From Patescibacteria group bacterium (GTDB lineage: Bacteria; Patescibacteriota; Patescibacteriia; Patescibacteriales; WJLG01): a stretch of 44,015 nucleotides of DNA. The stretch covers positions 37,179 through 81,193 of the forward strand of contig JAQUPS010000004.1 of assembly GCA_028716485.1 (NCBI GenBank). The letters run 5' to 3'. Position numbers and translations under genes: made by a program. Below, in pieces: positions 38,029-44,015 of the stretch (the first letter of the stretch is position 1; every line of letters starts with the position of its first letter). Under the pieces are notes generated by a model that was not told where the DNA came from, did not search any database, and was given only the letters and a program-made list of their open reading frames with translations.

Positions 38029-39891
38029 ATGAAGAACATCCGCAATTTTTGCATTATCGCCCATATCGACCACGGCAAATCCACTTTTTCTGACCGGCTT
38101 TTAGAGCTGACCGGCACCATCGAAAAACGGAAAATGCGCGAGCAGTTTCTGGATAAATTGGATTTGGAGCGCGAACGCGGCATCACCATCAAATTAAAAC
38201 CTGTCACCATGCATTGGGAAGGGTATATTTTGAATTTGATAGACACGCCCGGACACGTGGATTTTTCTTATGAAGTTTCCCGTTCGCTCGCGGCAGTGGA
38301 AGGAGCGATTTTATTGATTGATGCCACGCAAGGAATCCAGGCGCAGACGCTGGCTAATTTATATTTGGCGCTGAAAGAAGATTTAACCGTCATCCCGGTC
38401 ATCAATAAGATCGATTTGCCGGCGGCTGATGTGCCGAAAGTGAAGCGGGAAATAATCAATTTGATCGGCTGCAAAGATGAAGATATTTTTTTAGCGTCGG
38501 GAAAAACCGGCGAGGGCGTGGAAAAAGTTCTGCGCGAAGTGATCGCCAAAGTTCCGTCACCAGATAAATTTGTTAGATGCTCTGATTTGCCGCGAGGAAA
38601 ATCCGGCGCTGACCCACCCCGTCAGGCCGACGCGGCCTGCCACCCCTCCCGAGAGGGGAATCCGGCGCGCGCTTTGATTTTTGATTCTAATTATGACGAA
38701 TATAAAGGAGTGGTCGCGCACGTGCGGGTGATGGACGGCGCCTTTAAGAAGGGCGACAAGATAAAATTATACAATACGAAAATTGTCAGCGAGGCTTTGG
38801 ACATCGGTATTTTTAATCCCGAATATCAGCCGACCGGAGAATTAAGCACCGGCGAGGTCGGCTATATAGTCACTAGTTTTAAAAATGTTTCCGAGTGCGC
38901 CGTCGGAGATACGGTTACGACCGTGGCCGATTTTGATAAGATTGAGCCGTTGAAAGGCTATGAACAGGTTAAGCCGATGGTTTTTGCCGGAATTTTTCCC
39001 CGCGAAGGCGACGATTTCCAGACTTTGCGCGAAGCGATGGATCGCCTGAAATTGAATGACGCTTCTTTCTCTTATGAGCCGGAACATTCCGAGGCGCTGG
39101 GATTCGGTTTTCGTTGCGGATTTCTGGGGCTGCTGCATCTGGAAATTTTTCAGGAAAGATTAAGCCGCGAGTTCAATCTGGATCTGATCGTTACCGTGCC
39201 GAGCGTGGCTTATAAAGTTTTCAAAAGAAACGGCGAAGAAATAATCATCCGTACGCCGCAAAAATTGCCCGGGCCGACCGAGGTTGCTAAAATCGAAGAG
39301 CCGTGGGTAACTTTGGATGTGATCGTACCCAAGGATTATATCGGCAAGGTGATGGAATTGGCCGTTGATAAAAAAGGGATTTATAAAAACACCGAATACC
39401 TGGACGAATCGTGCGTCATTCTGCATTATGACTTGCCGATGGCTTCGATCCTGACGGATTTTTATGATAAGATAAAAAGCGCCAGCTCCGGCTTCGCCTC
39501 GATAAATTATGAATTTTTGGATTATCGGCCGGCCAAAGTCGTCCGCCTGGATATTCTGGTGGCCGAAGAGCCGATCGAGGCTTTGTCCACTATCGTTTAT
39601 GAAGATGACGCTTTCCGGCAAGGCCGGGCGGTGGTGGAAATTTTGAAAGACACTTTGCCGCGGCAGATGTTCGTGGTGAAATTGCAGGCTTCGGTCCAGG
39701 GGAAAATAATTGCCGCCGAAAGATTATCGGCTTTGCGCAAAGACGTGACGGCCAAATTATATGGCGGAGATGTTTCTAGAAAACGCAAGCTTTTGGAAAA
39801 ACAGAAAAAAGGCAAGAAGAAAATGATGGCCGCCGGACGAGGCTCGGTTGAGATACCGCCAGAGACTTTCGTGAAGATACTTAAGAAATAA
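38029..39891 (+). CDS. lepA: elongation factor 4 (LepA) with an in-frame repeat insertion
   Basis: A ribosomal GTPase that back-translocates or aids initiation/assembly. G motifs: AHIDHGKST (G1), DTPGH (G3), NKID (G4), ASGKTG (G5). Domains II-V follow, and the C-terminal LepA domain ends with KKKMMAAGRGSVEIPPETFVKILK. Between the G domain (VIAKVPSPDK, about 183) and domain II (ARALIFDSNYDEYKG) about 30 extra residues are encoded in part by a family A element (ADPPRQADAACHPSREGNP). That linker is usually short. The frame is intact through 620 residues, so the insertion is tolerated. No Shine-Dalgarno. Confidence 0.96.
   Translation: MKNIRNFCIIAHIDHGKSTFSDRLLELTGTIEKRKMREQFLDKLDLERERGITIKLKPVTMHWEGYILNLIDTPGHVDFSYEVSRSLAAVEGAILLIDATQGIQAQTLANLYLALKEDLTVIPVINKIDLPAADVPKVKREIINLIGCKDEDIFLASGKTGEGVEKVLREVIAKVPSPDKFVRCSDLPRGKSGADPPRQADAACHPSREGNPARALIFDSNYDEYKGVVAHVRVMDGAFKKGDKIKLYNTKIVSEALDIGIFNPEYQPTGELSTGEVGYIVTSFKNVSECAVGDTVTTVADFDKIEPLKGYEQVKPMVFAGIFPREGDDFQTLREAMDRLKLNDASFSYEPEHSEALGFGFRCGFLGLLHLEIFQERLSREFNLDLIVTVPSVAYKVFKRNGEEIIIRTPQKLPGPTEVAKIEEPWVTLDVIVPKDYIGKVMELAVDKKGIYKNTEYLDESCVILHYDLPMASILTDFYDKIKSASSGFASINYEFLDYRPAKVVRLDILVAEEPIEALSTIVYEDDAFRQGRAVVEILKDTLPRQMFVVKLQASVQGKIIAAERLSALRKDVTAKLYGGDVSRKRKLLEKQKKGKKKMMAAGRGSVEIPPETFVKILKK
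38612..38661 (-). repeat. family A element inside lepA
   Basis: acccaccccgt, second stem caggccgacgcggcctg, ccacccctcccgagagggg, read in a different frame from the comEC copy. Confidence 0.92.
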
Positions 39892-39894
39892 TTT

Positions 39895-39955
39895 TAAAAT
39901 CACAAATCTAAATTTTAAAATAAATCAAAAATATTAAATTTATATTTTAGATTCA
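39895..39955. repeat. AT-rich inverted repeat after lepA
   Basis: aaatcacaaatctaaatttt faces aaatttatattttagattc. No clear terminator T-run. The rest of the 39892-40014 spacer is AT-rich with TATAAT-like stretches (tttataatatcgat). Confidence 0.5.
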
Positions 39956-40014
39956 TTAAATTTTTATCGGGCGAAAATGAATCATTTGAATTTAAAATTA
40001 TTTATAATATCGAT

Positions 40015-40113
40015 ATGATTAAAAGAAAAGTCATCGTCAAAATCGTCTGGATCTTTATTTCCTTCATGGTTATTTTTTCCATGGTCGCCTGGACGGTCGG
40101 CACGTCATGGTGA
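40015..40113 (+). CDS. 32-residue membrane peptide between lepA and recJ
   Basis: Too short for the ORF track. ATG-started frame MIKRKVIVKIVWIFISFMVI + FSMVAWTVGTSW, a basic N-terminus followed by one transmembrane helix, ended by TGA. A TATAAT box (40003-40008) lies 6 nt upstream, giving a probably leaderless message. The basic-hydrophobic composition and compact spacing argue for a gene. No family name can be given. Confidence 0.6.
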   Translation: MIKRKVIVKIVWIFISFMVIFSMVAWTVGTSW

Positions 40114-40163
40114 AATCTGAAATTCGAAATCCTAAACAAAGTTCGCGGTATTCGGATATTTCG

Positions 40164-40187
40164 CCTGCCTGCCGGTAGACAGGTAGG
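40164..40187. repeat. degenerate family C palindrome before recJ
   Basis: cctgcctgccggtagacagg + tagg, an imperfect form of the 18469 palindrome, 11 nt before the recJ start. Confidence 0.7.
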
Positions 40188-40197
40188 TTCGGATTAT

Positions 40198-42030
40198 ATG
40201 TTTTTTATGAACAAAATCTGGCAAATTGCGCCTAAGGCTCGCGAAGAATTTTTCAAGAAATTTCCCGAATACGACCGGGTGATTTTGCAATTGCTGCATA
40301 ACCGCGGCTTGCGGGAAAGCGAAGAGATCGATTTGTTCCTGCATGGCCATTTTGAAAATAATCATAATCCGTTTTTATTCAATAAAATGGCAGAGGCGAT
40401 CGCCCTAACTATCGAATATATCAAGCGCGGCGACAAGATTTGCATTTACGGCGATTACGATGCCGATGGCATGACGGCCTCGGCTTTATTGAATGAAGTT
40501 TTGTCCACTTTGCGCGCTGATTGTTTCGTTTATATTCCCGATCGATCCAGCGAGGGGTATGGCTTGCATCAAGAAGCGATTGATAAGGCGATAAAAAAAG
40601 GCGCAAAGCTTTTAATTACCGTTGATGGCGGTATCCGCAATAATAAAGAAGTCGATTATGCCATCGAGCGGGGATTGGCGGTAATCATCACCGATCATCA
40701 CACGCCGCCGGAAGATGCGGCCGATTTGCCGGCCTGTCTGACAATTAATCCGCATCTGCAAGGCGAAAAATATCCCTTTAAATTCTTGGCCGGCGTGGGC
40801 GTGGCTTTCAAATTTTGTCAGGCCTTGGTGGAAAAATCAAAATTGAACGCCGAGCAGAAAAAAAAGATTCTGGAAAAGATTTTGGATCTGGTGGCCATCG
40901 GCACGGTCGCTGATTGCGTTACGCTGTTCGGCGAAAACCGGCTGCTCTTGAAAAAAGGCTTGGAAGTTTTGAACGCGACCAAGAGAATCGGATTGAAAGA
41001 ATTATTCAAGGCGGCTAAAATCGAGGGAAGAGAATTGGAAGCCTGGAATATCGGTTTCCAAATCGGGCCGCGCCTTAACGCTTCCAGCCGGATGGGTTCG
41101 GCCGGCAATGCTTACAATTTGCTTTCAACTCGCGATAAAGCCGAGGCGGAAAAAGAAGCTGAATTGCTCAATGACCGCAATCAGCGCCGGCAGAAAGAAA
41201 CGGAAGAATTGGTTTTGGAAGTCGAGGAGCAGATAAAAAAGCAGTTAGACGAAAAAATAATCATCGGCATCTGTCCGGAAAAGTCTAAGCCGTGGAACGA
41301 AGGAATCATCGGTCTGGTAGCGGGAAAAATTTCGGAAAAATATTATCGCCCGACTTTAATTATCACTAAATCAGAAAAGCCCGCCTCCGCCAAGGCTGCG
41401 GCGGACAAGGGCTACAAAGGTTCGGGGCGCAGCATTGAAGAATTTAATTTATTCAAAGCGATTGAGGAGGCCGGCGATTTATTAGGCAATCACGGCGGAC
41501 ATCCGATGGCCTGCGGTTTTAATCTGACCGGAGCCAATCTTCATTTATTCGCCGATAAAATCAGAAAAATCGCCAAACGCGACCTTGGCCATCTTGAACT
41601 AGAGCCAAAATTAAAAATTGATTGTGAAATTCCGCTGGCCGATGCCAGCCGGACGCTTTATCGGGAAATCCAGAAAATCGCGCCGTTCGGCCAGCACAAT
41701 CCCGAACCTAAATTTTTAAGCGAAAATATCCAGATCAAAGATATAATGAAAATGGGCGTTAACAGCCAGCATATCAAGTTTCGTTTTACTTCGTCCGCCG
41801 AAGCCTTGGCAAGGGCGGGATCGTCGGCTATTTGGGGGGTCGGCTTTAATCATGCCGGGGAATGGGGAGATTTCAAGATCGGCGATTTAGTCGATGCTGT
41901 TTATACTTTGGACGAAAACGAATTCAACGGCAATACCACTTTGCAATTTAAATTGATTGATCTTAAGTTGCACGGCAGCGAATTGATCAAAAAAGGACAC
42001 TGGACGACGGAGACGGTGTATGTTGATTGA
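40198..42030 (+). CDS. recJ: single-stranded-DNA-specific exonuclease RecJ
   Basis: A 5'-3' ssDNA exonuclease of recombination and mismatch repair. 610 residues: DHH domain with KICIYGDYDADGMTASALL and TDHHTPP (D166-H167-H168), DHHA1 domain with NHGGHPMACGFNL, and a C-terminal OB domain (LKIDCEIPLADASRTLYREIQKIAPFG). Two family B repeats are in frame: PASAKAAADK near residue 400 before KGSGRSIEEFNL, and one in opposite orientation in the OB domain (SSAEALARAG). ATG at 40207 is an alternative start. No Shine-Dalgarno. Confidence 0.95.
   Translation: MFFMNKIWQIAPKAREEFFKKFPEYDRVILQLLHNRGLRESEEIDLFLHGHFENNHNPFLFNKMAEAIALTIEYIKRGDKICIYGDYDADGMTASALLNEVLSTLRADCFVYIPDRSSEGYGLHQEAIDKAIKKGAKLLITVDGGIRNNKEVDYAIERGLAVIITDHHTPPEDAADLPACLTINPHLQGEKYPFKFLAGVGVAFKFCQALVEKSKLNAEQKKKILEKILDLVAIGTVADCVTLFGENRLLLKKGLEVLNATKRIGLKELFKAAKIEGRELEAWNIGFQIGPRLNASSRMGSAGNAYNLLSTRDKAEAEKEAELLNDRNQRRQKETEELVLEVEEQIKKQLDEKIIIGICPEKSKPWNEGIIGLVAGKISEKYYRPTLIITKSEKPASAKAAADKGYKGSGRSIEEFNLFKAIEEAGDLLGNHGGHPMACGFNLTGANLHLFADKIRKIAKRDLGHLELEPKLKIDCEIPLADASRTLYREIQKIAPFGQHNPEPKFLSENIQIKDIMKMGVNSQHIKFRFTSSAEALARAGSSAIWGVGFNHAGEWGDFKIGDLVDAVYTLDENEFNGNTTLQFKLIDLKLHGSELIKKGHWTTETVYVD
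41379..41409 (+). repeat. family B coding palindrome in recJ, copy 1
   Basis: gcccgcctccgccaaggctg + cggcggacaag, read as PASAKAAADK. Confidence 0.8.
41793..41820 (-). repeat. family B palindrome in recJ, inverted copy
   Basis: gtccgccgaagccttggcaa + gggcggga, the reverse complement of the usual element, read as SAEALARAG in the OB domain. Confidence 0.78.
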
Positions 42031-42071
42031 TAATAGACTGTAAAACTATTTTATAATTTATAGAAAATTTT

Positions 42072-42246
42072 AAATAGAAATTCGAAGCTCTAAACCCTAA
42101 ATCCTAAACAAATTCGAAATCCTAAATATAAAATTCGAAACGTCAAAAGAGTAGAATTAAAGATTTTTTTGGGATTTATTTTGAATTTCGTGCTTAAAAA
42201 TTTCGGATTTGTTTCGGGTTTAGTATTTAGGATTTCGGATTTTAGG
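42072..42246. repeat. 175-bp inverted repeat of aattcgaaatcctaaa words before rnhA
   Basis: Left arm alternates gaaattcgaagctctaaacc and cctaaatcctaaacaaattc; right arm has gaatttcgtgcttaaaaatt and ttcgggtttagtatttagga. Centre near 42160 (tttttttggg). It fills the 252-bp recJ-rnhA spacer. Confidence 0.65.
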
Positions 42247-42282
42247 AAGATAGTATTTTATTAAAAATTGTGATTTTAAGTT

Positions 42283-42714
42283 ATGAAAACAAACGTCACT
42301 AAATTGATTATTTACACTGACGGCGGCGCTCGTGGCAATCCGGGGCCGGCCGGAATCGGCGCGGTTTTGAAAAACGAAAAAGGGGAGTTGGTCGGGGAAG
42401 TTTCCGAATACATCGGCGAGACGACCAACAACCAGGCAGAATACCGGGCGGTGATTGCGGCGATGGATAAAGCTAAGAAGTTTGGCGCGTCTGAACTGGA
42501 TTTTTTTCTCGACAGCGAACTGGTGGTTAAACAATTAAAACGCGAATATAAAGTCCGTGATAAGGATTTGGCGCCGCTGTTTATGAAAATTTATAACTCG
42601 TCAATGGGTTTCAAAAAAGTCACCTTTAAGCATATCCGCCGCGAGCTGAACGCGGAAGCGGATAAGCTGGTGAATGAAGCGCTGGACAAAGAAGAATTAA
42701 GAATTAAGAATTAA
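42283..42714 (+). CDS. rnhA: ribonuclease HI
   Basis: Cuts RNA in RNA-DNA hybrids. 143 residues with the four catalytic acidic residues D13 (YTDGGARGNPGPAG), E53 (NNQAEY), D77 (FFLDSELVVKQL) and D127 (LNAEADKLVNEAL), plus H117 in the handle region. No N-terminal hybrid-binding domain. The last residues EELRIKN are encoded by the start of the (GAATTAA)n array, which also supplies the stop codon. Confidence 0.95.
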   Translation: MKTNVTKLIIYTDGGARGNPGPAGIGAVLKNEKGELVGEVSEYIGETTNNQAEYRAVIAAMDKAKKFGASELDFFLDSELVVKQLKREYKVRDKDLAPLFMKIYNSSMGFKKVTFKHIRRELNAEADKLVNEALDKEELRIKN

Positions 42715-42780
42715 GAATTAAGAATTAAGAATTAAGAATTAAGAATTAAGAATTAAGAATTAAGAATTAAGAATTAAGAA
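42694..42780. repeat. (GAATTAA)n heptanucleotide tandem array
   Basis: About 12 perfect 7-bp units starting within the last codons of rnhA. A shorter run of the same word is found at 18493-18512. Confidence 0.95.
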
Positions 42781-42796
42781 TATTTTCTCTTTACTT

Positions 42797-42826
42797 GTCA
42801 TCCTGAGCCCCTGGCGAAGGATCTAT
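42797..42826. repeat. TGTCATCCTGAGC-type repeat
   Basis: gtcatcctgagcccctggcg + aaggatct; atcct/aggat can pair. Related in its first half to the hairpin at 8791. Confidence 0.55.
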
Positions 42827-42911
42827 TTAGTATAACCTTCTAATTCTTACCGCCAAATTTTTTGATATAAGCAAATAACTTCTCACTGGATTGTAATTCA
42901 GGCAGATATTT

Positions 42912-43313
42912 TCAATTAAACGGTTTGCCGTTAGGACAGAAGCTCAAGCCGAAATTTATTCCGGCATTATTGGCATTGACGCTAAAATCAAGTATATCCC
43001 GTTTATGAGCAAGTAAACGCCAGTCAGATAAAGCGCATAAATAAGAATCCTTGCAATCATATGAATTTATCCAAAATTTTTTTATATTCTCGAAAACCAA
43101 ATCTTCGTCGCGATTCGCATCAACGATGTGCCAGTGAAGCGCATGAGAGATTTTTTTATAAAACTTGCTCGCTTTATTCAGATATTTTAAATCGACGATT
43201 TTTAATCCTTTGTCTTTGAGTTTTTTTTCTCTAAAAACATATCTTGAAAAAGCTATTGCTATTGGGCTATTACGTGGCCCTTGACATTTTTTAAAATTTA
43301 TGTATATAATTAC
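42912..43313 (-). pseudogene. decayed, startless coding fragment
   Basis: The minus strand is open for 133 codons with no ATG or GTG near the upstream end; the ORF track picks an internal TTG. The peptide (CQGPRNSPIAIAFSRYVFRE, KKISHALHWHIVDANRDEDL, VFENIKKFW) weakly recalls the C-terminal part of thymidylate kinases, followed by an unrelated-looking segment to NGKPFN. Its upstream end runs into the plus-strand promoter at 43281. It is probably a 5'-truncated gene remnant; the kinase resemblance is tentative. The remainder of the 42781-43357 spacer holds a repeat and this promoter. Confidence 0.45.
43281..43310 (+). promoter_or_regulatory. canonical promoter of the lipoprotein gene
   Basis: TTGACA, 18-nt spacer, TATAAT. 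Confidence 0.88.
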
Positions 43314-43357
43314 TTAGTTTCTAAAATCATAATTACACCAACTAATAAGGAGGGGTT

Positions 43358-43858
43358 ATGAATAGGTTGTTGACAGCTCTTTTGATCATTATCGGCTGTA
43401 CCGGTTGCGGTCGTGATAGTATTATTAATCAAAATGGTAACGAGCAACTGTCCGCGGCGGGTATTGCTAAAATTTACGACTCAATGCCCACGATAAAATG
43501 GGACACGGTCAAAAACAATAGCGACACCTTGCTTTTGTCTTCGGGAAGCTTGAAAAATCTCTGGCGTAACCGGGTTAGTGAGTATGGAGCAAGTTGGCTT
43601 CAGAATGTTGATGTGTTTTGCGGCGACAAAAAAATAGACTCCGGAAGTTCGAATGGATCATCCTCTTTTGCGAACAAATATGACGGGCAAAAGATAGTGA
43701 TTAAAAAAATGACATATCCTTTCGTTAGGGGGCGAGGAGAAATTTTTCAGGTGGATGAGAGGTTTGTCCTTTATAAAATCTCGGATGCTTCAATTGTCGA
43801 ACGTGATTCTTTATATTGTTTGAGGAGCTCTGACCTGACTGTTGTTCAGTGTCAGTAA
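43358..43858 (+). CDS. putative lipoprotein of unknown function
   Basis: A 166-residue exported protein. Short signal peptide MNRLLTALLIIIGCTGCG with a lipobox-like IIGC (C14; C17 is an alternative). The mature part has four more cysteines in pairs of spacing typical of disulfides (VFCGD, LYCLRS, VVQCQ) and no recognised domain. It has a consensus promoter, a perfect ribosome binding site (aaggagg) and a strong terminator, like the small exported units elsewhere in the window. Function unknown. Confidence 0.8.
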   Translation: MNRLLTALLIIIGCTGCGRDSIINQNGNEQLSAAGIAKIYDSMPTIKWDTVKNNSDTLLLSSGSLKNLWRNRVSEYGASWLQNVDVFCGDKKIDSGSSNGSSSFANKYDGQKIVIKKMTYPFVRGRGEIFQVDERFVLYKISDASIVERDSLYCLRSSDLTVVQCQ

Positions 43859-43873
43859 ATATTCGGTAAATTT

Positions 43874-43914
43874 TTAAGCTGCAATTTCTGGAAATGGTAT
43901 TGCAGCTTTTTATT
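43874..43914 (+). terminator. intrinsic terminator after lipoprotein gene
   Basis: Stem aagctgcaat/attgcagctt with a 13-nt loop and T-run. Nothing further is recognised from here to the window end. Confidence 0.9.
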
Positions 43915-44015
43915 TTTCACTATTTAGCAGTCTGCACTGATTCTGCGGCGGAACCGAAAGTAAAGCAACGATTTAGTAATGTACCAATACTAAATTCAAT
44001 AAGTAAGTTAAGCCA

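Noticed and set aside
1-44015. UGA recoding (genetic code 25) or other alternative code
   Set aside because: Several intact genes (rlmH, recJ, the first SLT gene) end at UGA at the expected length, and RF2 is present.
1-44015. tRNA or rRNA genes
   Set aside because: No cloverleaf with GTTCRAN-type T-loop and paired acceptor ends, and no rRNA-like stretch, was recognised by eye; a tRNAscan run would be decisive.

Overview
This window looks like a chromosome segment of a Candidate Phyla Radiation (Patescibacteria) bacterium, probably on the Parcubacteria/ABY1 side. That is an inference from gene content, not a placement. It rests on an alanyl-tRNA synthetase without its C-terminal domains, an RNA polymerase alpha subunit without an alpha-CTD, ribosomal genes mostly lacking Shine-Dalgarno sequences, short gene spacing, very small membrane proteins, and many GC-rich palindromic repeats lying between and inside genes. 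UGA is used as a stop (for example rlmH and recJ), so the UGA-recoding CPR lineages are unlikely.

Layout. 1-5 kb: 3' part of a MacB-type ABC permease, a DUF5666-like exported protein, rlmH, a DUF2127 membrane protein, an unknown small gene, an O6-alkylguanine methyltransferase-like gene and a SIMPL protein. 5-9.2 kb (minus strand): a copper operon, csoR - HMA/TauE/cupredoxin fusion - copper P-type ATPase, with a canonical promoter and a CsoR-like operator. 9.3-15.4 kb: a double zinc-ribbon protein, a YgjP-like metallopeptidase, a UvrD-type helicase with an embedded DnaQ-like exonuclease, a coiled-coil protein and two lytic transglycosylase-like monocistrons. 15.5-23.5 kb: alaS, then infA-rpmJ-rpsM-rpsK-rpsD-rpoA-rplQ-rplM-rpsI and prfB. 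23.5-30.8 kb: comEC (membrane part only), a secreted unknown plus a GT-C-like membrane protein, small membrane proteins and a DUF559 endonuclease flanked by repeats. 30.8-37.6 kb: AMP-forming acetyl-CoA synthetase, an ADP-forming acyl-CoA synthetase fused to a GNAT domain, and murJ. 38-44 kb: lepA, a 32-residue membrane peptide, recJ, rnhA, a decayed gene and a lipoprotein.

Two kinds of transcription unit stand out. Housekeeping genes have no Shine-Dalgarno and some appear leaderless. A second group of short, often membrane or exported products has textbook TTGACA-17-TATAAT promoters, an AGGAGG-type ribosome binding site and usually a strong terminator.

The most unusual content is the repeat population. 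Family A is a ~50-bp two-hairpin element; its second stem changes sequence between copies but stays self-complementary. The main unit has no stop codon in any of six frames, and copies sit in frame inside lepA and comEC and form the C-terminus of the DUF559 endonuclease, which is itself bracketed by inverted family A copies. Family B is a palindrome encoding AKASADK-like peptides, in frame in at least six genes. A D-E composite element of about 150-180 bp occurs twice, in opposite orientation, with covarying stems and conserved asymmetric loops; one copy is split by a family A insertion. Together these suggest an active or recently active set of structured miniature elements, possibly served by the DUF559 nuclease in the way RAYT serves REP elements.
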